In this document: positions 15,956 through 24,803 of the stretch, one piece after another
How positions within the stretch are numbered: position 1 is the first letter of the stretch
How the letters are laid out: every line of letters begins with the position of its first letter
Origin: Cytophagia bacterium CHB2
Lineage (GTDB): Bacteria > Zhuqueibacterota > Zhuqueibacteria > Zhuqueibacterales > Zhuqueibacteraceae
Direction: 5' to 3'
Length of the DNA stretch: 53,888 nt
Assembly: GCA_030263535.1 (NCBI GenBank)
Contig: SZPB01000005.1
Location: forward strand, 1-53,888
The notes under the pieces: generated by a model
Told to the model about the DNA's origin: nothing
Database searches by the model: none
The model's input: the letters and a program-made list of their open reading frames with translations, nothing else
Translations under genes and position numbers: made by a program

Positions 15956-16378
15956 TCAGGGCGCTGAGGGCCTGTAAAATTGCGTCTCAATCTCTTGAAT
16001 AAGAAAAGGCAAATTGGGTTCAGTGAACGATAAATCGGGAGCGGGAATACGATGATGCTTGATATCAGGCGGAATGTGCTTGTGATGAGGATGAGTCGAT
16101 TGCAAGGAGAGTTCGTTGGGATGAGCCTGGGAATCATACCAATAAAGTTTTTCGTCACCCCGAAAAACGGCATAGCTGTAATGCCTGATGAAGGATTCCG
16201 TTGTGAAATCAAGGGCTTCGGTAACTTCTAAACGAATACCCTCGGCAAACTGCACCTTTCCCACCAACCAGCAGTAAAACTTGCCCCGTCGTTGCAGAAC
16301 CAGATTTGATGAGACGATAGATGAGGAGGTGGCCTGAATATCGTAAATCAGACTCTCATACCGGTTGAGGGTCCACAT
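15956..16378 (-). CDS. TumE-like toxin (DUF6516-type)
   Basis: This 140-residue protein resembles TumE-family toxins of type II toxin-antitoxin modules. The N-terminal half forms a beta sheet (VLQRRGKFYCWLVGKVQFAEG). The family hallmark follows: an RHYSYAVFRGDEKLYWYDSQAHPNE stretch (here split), then THPHHKHI with clustered histidines. The ATG lies inside the 3' end of the upstream 94-residue gene (23-nt overlap), the layout of a coupled antitoxin-toxin operon. The assignment rests on motif resemblance and operon shape; toxicity is not shown. Confidence 0.6.
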   Translation of the reverse strand: MWTLNRYESLIYDIQATSSSIVSSNLVLQRRGKFYCWLVGKVQFAEGIRLEVTEALDFTTESFIRHYSYAVFRGDEKLYWYDSQAHPNELSLQSTHPHHKHIPPDIKHHRIPAPDLSFTEPNLPFLIQEIETQFYRPSAP

Positions 16379-16640
16379 GATCAATCTTCAAGCTCGACAA
16401 GTTGGAGAACAGGGAAGATCGTACCAGCACTAAATTGCGGTAGGCTTCTTCACGATTTTGTTTGATTTCACAAGCGCCGGCCCATAAAGCAAAATCCGGA
16501 TTGCCTGTATCTTCCAGCGAGCCGTTCATGTATGCCGTATAAAAATACTCTGAGAGAACGCCATACTTTTGCTCGAACACCTGGCAATCTCTCTCGGCGG
16601 CGTGCAGATCTTCCAATATTTCTTTAACAGTAAGATTCAT
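16356..16640 (-). CDS. Probable antitoxin partner of the TumE-like protein
   Basis: This 94-residue, mainly helical protein begins MNLTVKEILEDLHAAERDCQVFEQKYGVLSEYFYTAYMNG (first half given in part). It has no DNA-binding motif that I can identify. It precedes and overlaps the toxin-like gene, and its ATG at 16640 is supported by a GAAGG site about 9 nt upstream. A TTG three codons earlier is less likely. The antitoxin role is inferred only from order and overlap. Confidence 0.5.
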   Translation of the reverse strand: MNLTVKEILEDLHAAERDCQVFEQKYGVLSEYFYTAYMNGSLEDTGNPDFALWAGACEIKQNREEAYRNLVLVRSSLFSNLSSLKIDHVDPQPV

Positions 16641-16766
16641 GAGTCCCAACCTTCTTCATTACTGATCGTGACGGGCTATTCTAATAAGTTTTCCCGCAAA
16701 AAGCAAGTCACTGCTCTTCTCCTCCTCCGAGAATGTGTGCCCGTGCTTTTTGTTGCGCCACATTCC

Positions 16767-17825
16767 TCATTCCCACCGAAACGCTTTGACGGCAATAAAC
16801 AGTGTGATCACGGCCCACACGGCCAGCCCGATGATTTGCGGAAGCACATCTATCAACGTTGCGCCGTCAATGGCAATGCTGCGCAGGCCGTCAGCGAGGT
16901 AACTGAGCGGAAAGAAATCCGTGATGGTGCGCGCAATGCCCGGCAGGTTCGAGCGGCTGAAAAAGACTCCGGAGAGCATTAACATCGGCAGGGTAATGAT
17001 ATTGGCGAGCGGCGCAACCTGGTCTTCTGATTTTGAAATGCCTGAAAGCGCGAATCCGATCGAAAGAAAAATGACGCCGCCCAGCACGCCGACGACCAGC
17101 ATGTCAAACATGCTGCCGATAAAATGCAAATCAAAAAACAAAACACCGGCGCCGACCATAATCAATATTTGCGTCATCAGCAACAGCAAGCGTGTAGCCA
17201 CTTGCGCGAAGATAAAATCATTGGTGCGCATGGGCGTTGCCAGCAACCGGCGGAGAATGCCGCGTTTTTTCAGAATCACAAAGCCGAATGCCACGCCAAA
17301 AACGCCGCTTTGCATGATGGCCATGGCCAGGATGCCCGGCAGCAGAAAGTCGATGTAGGTGAGATTGCGGCTGTTAACCAATTCCGTGCGCAGCCCGTGG
17401 CGCGGCAGATGGTTTTGACGAAAGACTAGCTCATCCAATGCACGCTGAATGATCAACGTTCCGGCTTGCGTCTCCTGTTGGCGCTCGGCGTTGAGATAAA
17501 GCCTCAGCGAGTCTTGTCCGATCGGCTGGAACGAAGCCGGAATGACGAGCACCAGGGCGCGTTCACCGTCTTTCAGTTGCGCCAGCTCATCTTCCTCCTT
17601 CCCCTCTGAAATCCGCAAGGCCTGAATCGGCCGCAGGGAATTGATCAGTGTCGAATCCTGCGAATGATTGACGATGCCGAGGTTGACCTGTCCGAGGCCA
17701 TCGAATTTGACAAAGCTGAACAAAAATATCATAAACAGCGGCAACAACAATGTCCAAATAATGGCCTCGCGTTGCCGGATGAACATTTTAAAAACAGCAG
17801 CCATCAATTTTAATTTCAGGCGCAT
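16767..17825 (-). CDS. ABC-2 type transporter permease
   Basis: This 352-residue protein has one N-terminal transmembrane helix (IIWTLLLPLFMIFLFSFV), then a large extracytoplasmic region (about 45-160), then five helices in the C-terminal half. This is the ABC-2 export permease layout. The segment LGGVIFLSIGFALSGISKSEDQVAPLANIITLPMLMLSGVFF (read in part) is typical of the family. It begins at the base next to the ATPase gene's stop codon, so both are made from one transcript and form one exporter. The substrate (drug, lipid or polysaccharide) is unknown. Confidence 0.9.
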   Translation of the reverse strand: MRLKLKLMAAVFKMFIRQREAIIWTLLLPLFMIFLFSFVKFDGLGQVNLGIVNHSQDSTLINSLRPIQALRISEGKEEDELAQLKDGERALVLVIPASFQPIGQDSLRLYLNAERQQETQAGTLIIQRALDELVFRQNHLPRHGLRTELVNSRNLTYIDFLLPGILAMAIMQSGVFGVAFGFVILKKRGILRRLLATPMRTNDFIFAQVATRLLLLMTQILIMVGAGVLFFDLHFIGSMFDMLVVGVLGGVIFLSIGFALSGISKSEDQVAPLANIITLPMLMLSGVFFSRSNLPGIARTITDFFPLSYLADGLRSIAIDGATLIDVLPQIIGLAVWAVITLFIAVKAFRWE

Positions 17826-18584
17826 TTATTCGTCTCGCAGTGAGTGTCCGGTTAAATCCAAAAACACATCTTCTAAACTCGCCAGCCGTTCGACTCGTGC
17901 CTTCGAAAAGCCTTTGGCGAGCAGTTGCTGAATCAATTCTTGCGGCGGCGCGTTGGCAACAATCTTGCCGGCATCCATGATCGCCACACGATCACACAAT
18001 TCTTCCGCCTCTTCCATGTAATGCGTGGTGAGTACGATCGTTTTACCTTCAGAACGAATGCGCCGGACGACGCCCCAGAGATGGCGGCGCGCTTGCGGAT
18101 CCAGGCCGGTGGTCGGTTCATCAAGAAAAAGTACAATGGGATCGTTCACCAGCGCAGCGGCAATCGAGAAACGCTGCTTTTGCCCGCCGGAAAGTTGCGC
18201 GACATAGGCTTTTGCTTTATCCCGCAGCTCGGCTTCTTCGAGCAATGCCACGGCATCCACTTGACGGCCGTAGATTTCACCGAAGAGAAGCAACAGTTCT
18301 GTGAGCGTGAGCTTTTCAAAAAATGAGGAGGATTGAAGTTGCACGCCGATCATCTGTTTGACTTTTTGCGGCTCCCGCTGCACGTCAACACCGTTGAGCA
18401 GTACGCGTCCGGAATCGATAGGGCGCAGCGTCTCGATCATTTCGAGCGTGGTGGTCTTGCCGGCGCCGTTCGGCCCGAGAATGCCAAATACTTCTCCGCG
18501 GGTCACGCTGAAATTCACGCCGTCAACCGCTTTGAGATCGCCGTATTGTTTTCGTAAATCAAAAACTTCGAGAACAGCATTCAT
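17826..18584 (-). CDS. ABC transporter ATP-binding protein
   Basis: This 252-residue ATPase has Walker A GPNGAGKTTT, a Q-loop near VQLQSSSF, signature LSGGQKQRF, Walker B VLFLDEPTTGLD and the H-loop TTHYMEEAEELCD. The C-terminal tail is short and of the drug/daunorubicin-exporter type. It powers the permease encoded immediately downstream. I chose the ATG at 18584, which opens on NAVLEVFDLRKQYG; a start eight codons upstream gives only a short added leader without family resemblance. Confidence 0.94.
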   Translation of the reverse strand: MNAVLEVFDLRKQYGDLKAVDGVNFSVTRGEVFGILGPNGAGKTTTLEMIETLRPIDSGRVLLNGVDVQREPQKVKQMIGVQLQSSSFFEKLTLTELLLLFGEIYGRQVDAVALLEEAELRDKAKAYVAQLSGGQKQRFSIAAALVNDPIVLFLDEPTTGLDPQARRHLWGVVRRIRSEGKTIVLTTHYMEEAEELCDRVAIMDAGKIVANAPPQELIQQLLAKGFSKARVERLASLEDVFLDLTGHSLRDE

Positions 18585-18902
18585 GGTTGCCTGCAATGTT
18601 TTCACCAAAGTGATATGGGCAAGTTATTTAAGCGAGAATTCTTAGCGCCTGTCTGAGAATGTTCCAACCTCGGCTCGGCGGAATTTGGAGGAGGCGTGCG
18701 TTCGTGAGAATTCGCAAGTTTTTAGGATTGCCATTCAAATTCTTTAAACCGCTAATCAACGCGAATGGTCGCTAATGCTTTTTAATCGCGATGATTCGCG
18801 TCTATTCGCGGTTGGAGATTGGGAAAGTTATTTAATCGTCGATCCTTAATACAACGGCCAAGCCGTTGCTAGAACATCTTTCAAAAAATGAAGTTTTGCC
18901 GG
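18585..18902. other. Intergenic region with a hairpin and a degenerate repeat
   Basis: No gene is seen here. A 7-bp hairpin (CAACGGC-CAA-GCCGTTG) lies at 18852-18868, 34 nt after the end of the acetylesterase gene, and may help terminate it. At about 18755-18825 there is a degenerate repeat built on GCGAAT/ATTCGCG words. A similar one occurs at 20655-20695, so it may be a dispersed element. Confidence 0.4.
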
Positions 18903-20330
18903 CTACGATTTCTTGACCGGCGGTGTATCAACCGGCCAATCATCCGTGCGGAAGAGATCCACTGGCAAGCCGGTTTTGCTGAATAAATTCGGCATGGCCG
19001 TATTGTTGAACCCGAAGCGCACGGCCACAGGATTTTTAATATCCTTATGCGAAACCACCACCGTATTGCCCTCGATCTTAGCCACGGCCGGCAGGAAATT
19101 CTTGTCCACGCCGGCAATATAAAACTCAGAGGGCGCGCCGCCTTTACTCATTAAGCCATTTTCAGCATGATCAAAATAAATGCGGATTTTACCGCTTTCG
19201 ATGTTCATGCGGCTGTACCTCGGATTCTTGTACGTGAGTCCTGTTTTGCCGTAGGTTTCTGCCAAAGCCAAATTCGCCAAACGCAGAGCCACGTCGATCT
19301 TGTTTTTGGGATGAATATCGTTAATGTCATCGACCAGATCGCTGATGACAACCATGCCGGTGTTGGGATAACTCAGGCTTTTGGTTTGCGCCTCACGCAG
19401 CAATGCGCAGACATTTTCATGTCCATAGCCGGCAAACGGCGCAATCTGAACATAATAAAACGGAAAATCTTTTTGCCAGGCCTTGCGCCATGCGCCGATC
19501 ATGGTCGTGAACAGCGATTGATAGGTGGCATACGTTCCGGTGTTGCTCTCGCCTTGATACCACAGCGCCCCGGCAATGGCAAAATTCGTGAGAGGATGGA
19601 TCATGGCATTGTAGATATCGCCGGGTTGCACCGGCCACCAGCGCGTGACATTCACTTTTCCCGCCGCTTCCTTCAACGCCGGATCGTTCTCCACCAATTC
19701 CTTGGGCGTCCAGACTTCGGCCGGCGTTCCGCCCCAGTTGGAATTGATCAGACCGACCGGCACATTCAATTCCTGCTGCAATTTTTTGCCGAAAAAATAC
19801 CCGATGGCGCTGAACCGCTTCATGTCTTCGGGATTGCAAACGCGCCACTCGGCGGTGCAATCGTCCTGCGGAAAATCCGCCGTTGATTTGGGAACATAGA
19901 ATAAGCGGATCTTGGTGTTGGTGGCATGCGGCGCTTCGTCGAACGATTGTTGCAGCCCCTGACTGCCGCTCCATTCCATGTTGCTTTGGCCACTGCACAG
20001 CCAAACCTCTCCGATCATCACGTCTTCCAGCACGATCGCATTATTGCCATTGAGAATGATCTTGTACGGCCCGCCGGCAGCGGGTGTTTTGATCTTCACG
20101 CTCCATTTGGCAGTGCGCAAGCCCGTGGCGTGATAAATCGTCGTGTCCCAATCCACCATCACCCGGATCTTTTCACCGGGATTGCTCCAGCCCCAGAGAT
20201 TCACTTCACTTTTTTGCTGCAACACCATGTGATTGCCGAGCACCGCCGGCAAGCGAATCTCAGAGAACCCGGAAGAAACGTGGCCAATGCAAAATGCCAG
20301 CAGCAAAACCGAAACAAGATTCTTTTTCAT
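18903..20330 (-). CDS. Exported sialate O-acetylesterase family protein
   Basis: This 475-residue protein has a signal peptide (MKKNLVSVLLLAFCIGHVSSGFS). The family's SGNH core follows: VWLCSGQSNMEWS with the nucleophile Ser, GALWYQGESNTG, and DIHPKNKIDVALRLA with the catalytic His. The N-terminal domain (LPAVLGNHMVLQQKSEVNLWGW) is the usual beta domain. It should remove O-acetyl groups from a sugar in the periplasm. Although named for sialate, members often deacetylate plant polysaccharides, which fits the nearby mannan-active enzymes. The ATG at 20330 has an AGGGAG site 9 nt upstream; the frame is open further upstream, but without signal or homology. Confidence 0.9.
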   Translation of the reverse strand: MKKNLVSVLLLAFCIGHVSSGFSEIRLPAVLGNHMVLQQKSEVNLWGWSNPGEKIRVMVDWDTTIYHATGLRTAKWSVKIKTPAAGGPYKIILNGNNAIVLEDVMIGEVWLCSGQSNMEWSGSQGLQQSFDEAPHATNTKIRLFYVPKSTADFPQDDCTAEWRVCNPEDMKRFSAIGYFFGKKLQQELNVPVGLINSNWGGTPAEVWTPKELVENDPALKEAAGKVNVTRWWPVQPGDIYNAMIHPLTNFAIAGALWYQGESNTGTYATYQSLFTTMIGAWRKAWQKDFPFYYVQIAPFAGYGHENVCALLREAQTKSLSYPNTGMVVISDLVDDINDIHPKNKIDVALRLANLALAETYGKTGLTYKNPRYSRMNIESGKIRIYFDHAENGLMSKGGAPSEFYIAGVDKNFLPAVAKIEGNTVVVSHKDIKNPVAVRFGFNNTAMPNLFSKTGLPVDLFRTDDWPVDTPPVKKS

Positions 20331-20725
20331 AGATAGAAACTCCCTTCTCTCACCATCTCGTTTAACGTTGAGGTTAAGATTACCTTGAAAAACATATCTG
20401 CGATGCGTTCCACGACAATATGAATTTGAAGCTGCGATCATGCAAAGCAACTGCGAATGAACGTTAAAAGACACCGAGAAGGTGTTTAACTTTTCAAACG
20501 CAGAGAATAAAGTGATGAAAGTTTTTCGCCCGCCGAAATGAAATCCCACTGAAAAGACTTTTGTTGGTTCTGTGGGAGTTCTTTTCGGTGGCGAACCATT
20601 TGAAGCTGTTTGAAGAGCTTCAGATTTCCGCTTGCCTGAAATTCTGGCGCAAAATATTAGCGTTCATTCGCGTCAATTCGTGGTTTGTTTTTCTAACGCC
20701 CGCAGTTTTTTGCTTCGTTTGATTT
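20331..20725. other. 395-nt intergenic region
   Basis: This lies between the ThuA-HEAT gene end and the acetylesterase start and should hold the promoter of the latter. I see no convincing gene. Around 20655-20695 is a copy of the GCGTTCATTCGCG-type degenerate repeat also seen near 18755-18825. Confidence 0.35.
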
Positions 20726-23700
20726 TTACTCCTCTGGCAATGCAACTTTCACGCCTGACACGCCGCTGCCGTCCAAATTGCGCAATCGCGCACAAGCGCC
20801 CCAGTTTCCCGTGCTTTGAGTGATTTTCAGCAAAAGCGAATTCTCGCCGGGACGCAGAGTAATTTCCACAATATCATCTCCCGGAGCAACCCCGCGGCTG
20901 GTGTGATGCGCGTGTATCAATTCGCCATTGAGCCAGACTTTGACGCCGTCATCGCTGCCCAATTCCAGGCGAACACGCTGCTCCCGCTCCGACCAGATTA
21001 GATTGCGTAAATATGCCGCGCAATTTTCACTCTCAAAGACGCTGGCCAAATCGAGCAGCCACGGCGCGTTGGCATTCATGCTCGCCGGCATGATTTGCCA
21101 TTTAATCTTTTTCTGCCCGGCCTGTTCCGGCGGAAAAGCAAAATCGAACGCGTTCTCATCAGGATTGCCATACGGCCCGGAAACCAACCATTGCGTCATG
21201 AAATCCTCGAAACGCTCAATCTGCTGCAGTACGGCGCGCGCTTGTTGCAAATGCGCGAGCGTATCCTCTGTTGCGCTCTGCAAAATGTGCTGCAGCCTAG
21301 TTCTGGTCTCCGTCGGATAACTGCCGCTGACGGCGCCCGCAATTTTTACAGCAGCCATTTCAGCTTCTGCGCGCAACGCTTCATTTTTCATATAAACCAT
21401 GGCGAGGTCCATTGCCTCCAGCGCTTTGACGTCAGCCAACCATCCCAAAATCATCTTCTGCTCCTCAGCATTGGCAGCCAACTCCAGCGCGCGCCCGAAT
21501 TTTTTGATGGTATCGGGCGAGGGTCGATCACTTTCAAAACGCAACAGGCGAACGAAACCGCGCAGAGCCAAAATTTGATGGGTTTTGTTTGGGGATCGTT
21601 CGGCGACGGCAAGAAGATGATCGCCCGGCTCGGCAGAGGGCCATTCGGAGAGAGCATTGAGGGCCGCGGTTTTAATGCCGGCGGTGGTGTCCTGCAACGC
21701 ATCCACCAAAACCGGCAACGCAGCTTTATCGCCGATGCTGCCCAAAACGTAGAGCAATGATTTCCGCGCTGGCGCATTTGTTTGCGGCGGGATTTGTTTG
21801 AGACGATTCAGCACGGCGGAGCCGTTGCGTTTTTCCAGCGGTGATAGCAACGCCACCGCAATGACGGCTTGTTGCAACTCGTTTCGTTCCGCGGCATTCG
21901 GCGCTTGTACCAACAATTCAACCAAATCCGGCAAATGATTTTCTTCTGCAATCACCCGCAATGCCCGAATGGCTTCCAGACGGACCGGCGCTTCGGGAGA
22001 TTTGGCCATCTGTAGAAGCGTTGGCGCCGCAGCTTTGATGTGACGCTGCTTCACCGCGAGAAGCATTTCGACCTGCTCCTCGGGTGCGGCAGAGGCAAGG
22101 CCGGTGACAATCGTCTCATCGACATTGGGGCCGCTGAGGCGATAAAGGCTCTTGCGCGCACTCGCGGATTCCACGCTTTTCGTGGCCGCCGCGTTTGCCA
22201 GCAACGGCACTACGGAGGCATCGCCGACTTTACCCAGCGCTTGCAAAGCCGCAACGCGAACCTCAGGGTGCTGGCTTTGTGCCGCAAGAACGGCGGCCTG
22301 ACGCACCACGGGCTCTGGTCTTTCCGCGAGTGAGAATAATAATTGAACCTGGTTGTCCGGAGACAAGCGCGGCAGGATGCGTGCAATCTCGGCAACACTT
22401 TCCGTCGCAGGAATTTCACTCACGAGATTCACGCCAAGGGTTTGCGTTTGTGCTTCGGGATTCTTGATCAAACCTAGAACAAATTCATTCACGTTTTCCC
22501 GGCGCGTCTGCACCAGGCCGCGCAACGCCGCGAAGCGGGTCGCTTCCGAAAATCGCGGCGCGTTGAGTTGCGCATAAATGGCGCGCCCTTTATCCATTTT
22601 GCCTTGCGTCAAAAACATGCTGGCACAATTCAAATACGCCTCGCAAACCAATGCTTGCATAGCGCCGGAGGTTTTATCTTTTGCCTCAGCCAAAATTTTT
22701 GCCGCTTTTTCTCCCCCAATTTTTCCCAGCGCGTTGATTGCGGCTGCCGCCGTCAACGTCTCAGAATTCTTCGCGAGCTTCCCCATCTCGGCAACCGCAT
22801 TGGCATCACGGCGCTGGCCGATGGTATTGATGATGCCGAGACGAATTTTGCCGCTGCTTTTGGATAAAGCGTTGCGCAAGGCCTTATCGACCGCAGGATC
22901 AGGAATGCGTTCGAGCGCATATCGCGCCATATCCGAGGTGGAAGAGTCATGCAACAATTTGATCAATGTGGGGACTGAAGCTTTCCAACCGATAAGACTC
23001 AGTTGTTCACAACTGAACTGCTTGCCGGCGGGAGTTGCGTTGCCGGTTAGAATTTGCAGCAGGCGCGATTCGTTTTGTTGTTGCAGTTTTGCTGAAGAGG
23101 CCGCAAGCCGGAAGTATTCGATGAGATTCACCAATGGCTCACGGCTCTGGCCATACTCGTAGGTTTTGATTTTCTCAAAAAGTTGATCAATCTCGCCCGG
23201 CAAAAACGCTTCTTCAACTTCGAATGGCAGCGGCGTTGTTTCAACGGGCAAATCGCCGAGTGCATATTGAATACCATCAAGAAAATGCTGTAAAATCGCG
23301 GGGTTCCAGTAGATCTCGTGATTGTGGCCAAACGAGCTGTAAAACACCCGGCCCTCGCCAAAGCGGCGCACCCAACTGATGGGAATATCGCGATCGCCAA
23401 ACCGCACGCCATTCGCAGCGCGATTCGTTTCATCTGCCATGTCGAGCGCGACCAAAACGCGAGCATTTTGCCGCAAGCTGCGCGACCGAATGCGGTAGAT
23501 TTCATCGCGGATTGCAAAATTTTTGCTTTGAAATGCGGCCGCGAGCGGATGTGCCGGATCGGAGATTTTGATCATCCAGGTTCCGTCGGCAGTCCAGGGA
23601 TGGCCATCGAAGTGTCCGCCCATCATATCAGCAGCTTCCGGCCAATTATAAAAATTATCCGTCGCGGCGTGAATGCCAATAATGCCTTTGCCGCTCTTAA

Positions 23701-24082
23701 CAAATGCCATCAGACTCTGGCGCAGCGCAAGATCTTCGAAGATAAGTTGTGTGGTGCTGGCAAAAAGCACGGCATCAAATTGTTGGAGATTGTCCGGCGC
23801 AAACGCGGACATTTCGGCGCTGGCGACGGTTGTAAAAGCGCCGGTTTGTTTTCCGATCAGCTCCAGAGCTTTCGCCGCGTATGGAATCGCGCTGTGTTTG
23901 TAGCCCTCGGCGCGGGTGAATACCAACAGCTTGCGCGGCTGTTGCGGCTTCACGGAGGCGTGTCGCGGCGCGGCCTCTTCAATTTTTCGCAAATCTTCGG
24001 GAGGAATTTGCGTGAACGCCACGCCGGAGCAAAACACAACCAGGCAAAGCGCAAAACCTGTTTGGGCGCGAAATTTTGACAT
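20726..24082 (-). CDS. Exported ThuA-like protein with HEAT repeats and a C-terminal carbohydrate-binding-type domain
   Basis: This 1118-residue protein has a signal peptide (ALCLVVFCSGVAFTQ). A ThuA domain of the glutamine-amidotransferase-like fold follows at about 45-275: RKLLVFTRAEGYKHSAIP, GKGIIGIHAATDNFYNWPE, FGEGRVFYSSFGHNHEIYW. From about 320 to 900 there are tandem alpha-helical HEAT-type repeats (for example PVVRQAAVLAAQSQHPEVRVAALQAL, read in parts). The C-terminus (about 960-1118) has RLELGSDDGVKVWLNGELIH and ENSLLLKITQSTGNWG, typical of sugar-binding sandwich domains. ThuA proteins are linked to disaccharide oxidation (3-ketoglycoside pathways), which fits the many Gfo/Idh/MocA oxidoreductases around it. 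It starts 13 nt after the GDSL gene, an operon. Confidence 0.85.
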   Translation of the reverse strand: MSKFRAQTGFALCLVVFCSGVAFTQIPPEDLRKIEEAAPRHASVKPQQPRKLLVFTRAEGYKHSAIPYAAKALELIGKQTGAFTTVASAEMSAFAPDNLQQFDAVLFASTTQLIFEDLALRQSLMAFVKSGKGIIGIHAATDNFYNWPEAADMMGGHFDGHPWTADGTWMIKISDPAHPLAAAFQSKNFAIRDEIYRIRSRSLRQNARVLVALDMADETNRAANGVRFGDRDIPISWVRRFGEGRVFYSSFGHNHEIYWNPAILQHFLDGIQYALGDLPVETTPLPFEVEEAFLPGEIDQLFEKIKTYEYGQSREPLVNLIEYFRLAASSAKLQQQNESRLLQILTGNATPAGKQFSCEQLSLIGWKASVPTLIKLLHDSSTSDMARYALERIPDPAVDKALRNALSKSSGKIRLGIINTIGQRRDANAVAEMGKLAKNSETLTAAAAINALGKIGGEKAAKILAEAKDKTSGAMQALVCEAYLNCASMFLTQGKMDKGRAIYAQLNAPRFSEATRFAALRGLVQTRRENVNEFVLGLIKNPEAQTQTLGVNLVSEIPATESVAEIARILPRLSPDNQVQLLFSLAERPEPVVRQAAVLAAQSQHPEVRVAALQALGKVGDASVVPLLANAAATKSVESASARKSLYRLSGPNVDETIVTGLASAAPEEQVEMLLAVKQRHIKAAAPTLLQMAKSPEAPVRLEAIRALRVIAEENHLPDLVELLVQAPNAAERNELQQAVIAVALLSPLEKRNGSAVLNRLKQIPPQTNAPARKSLLYVLGSIGDKAALPVLVDALQDTTAGIKTAALNALSEWPSAEPGDHLLAVAERSPNKTHQILALRGFVRLLRFESDRPSPDTIKKFGRALELAANAEEQKMILGWLADVKALEAMDLAMVYMKNEALRAEAEMAAVKIAGAVSGSYPTETRTRLQHILQSATEDTLAHLQQARAVLQQIERFEDFMTQWLVSGPYGNPDENAFDFAFPPEQAGQKKIKWQIMPASMNANAPWLLDLASVFESENCAAYLRNLIWSEREQRVRLELGSDDGVKVWLNGELIHAHHTSRGVAPGDDIVEITLRPGENSLLLKITQSTGNWGACARLRNLDGSGVSGVKVALPEE

Positions 24083-24095
24083 ATTCAAATTTGAG

Positions 24096-24770
24096 TTACG
24101 GCTGCGTGATGATCTTCAGCATATGCTCGGCAACCAACTGATTGCCGGCTTCGTTGAGATGTACGCCGTCGTTGGTGAGAATGCCTTTTTCCTTGTTTTC
24201 TTTATTGACTTGCGCCAGATGATCCAAAAAAATCCGCCGCAAGTCACACAGCGGCAGGCCGTATTGTGCGCTCAACTTGCGGATGATTTGGGCAAACTTG
24301 TCCAAGTCAGCATCCAATTCGTTTTTGCCCGCAGTCTTTTCGCCGATGACGGCAGGCGTACACAATGCAACCTGAATGCCCTGCGCTTGCATCTTGCGAA
24401 TTAGCGCGACATAAAACTTTTCAAACTTGTCGGGATCCGTGCCGGTGCCATGCGTTTTCTTGTGCCAGACATCGTTAACGCCGACGTAAACGAACACCCA
24501 ATCCGGCTGCTGACGCAAGACATCTTCTTCCAGGCGCAGATACAAATCATAAACTTTGTTCCCGCTAATGCCCGCGCCGATCAATTGAAAATTCGTTGCT
24601 TTCTTTTCTTTGAGCATGTTGCGCATTCCATCAATATAACCGCCGGGCTGCACGCCAAGCTCGGTAATGGAGTCGCCGAAGAAAACGACTCTAACCAGTT
24701 TCGCATTCTGCATCGACATCAAGATCACACCCATAAAAAGTAAAATGATGAGGGCTGCCATTCTTTTCAT
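24096..24770 (-). CDS. SGNH/GDSL-family lipase or esterase
   Basis: This 224-residue protein has an N-terminal hydrophobic signal (AALIILLFMGVILMSM). Block I is VVFFGDSITELG with the nucleophile Ser, block II Gly lies in LIGAGISGNKVYD, block III is YVGVNDVW, and block V is TNDGVHLNEAG with the catalytic Asp and His. It should be a periplasmic carbohydrate esterase, plausibly a deacetylase for acetylated mannan or other polysaccharides. The ATG at 24770 has an AGGAG site 7 nt upstream. It is followed by the ThuA-HEAT gene with a 13-nt gap. Confidence 0.9.
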   Translation of the reverse strand: MKRMAALIILLFMGVILMSMQNAKLVRVVFFGDSITELGVQPGGYIDGMRNMLKEKKATNFQLIGAGISGNKVYDLYLRLEEDVLRQQPDWVFVYVGVNDVWHKKTHGTGTDPDKFEKFYVALIRKMQAQGIQVALCTPAVIGEKTAGKNELDADLDKFAQIIRKLSAQYGLPLCDLRRIFLDHLAQVNKENKEKGILTNDGVHLNEAGNQLVAEHMLKIITQP

Positions 24771-24803
24771 GATCGACTCCTGCGTGATTTAATGACAACA
24801 CAT

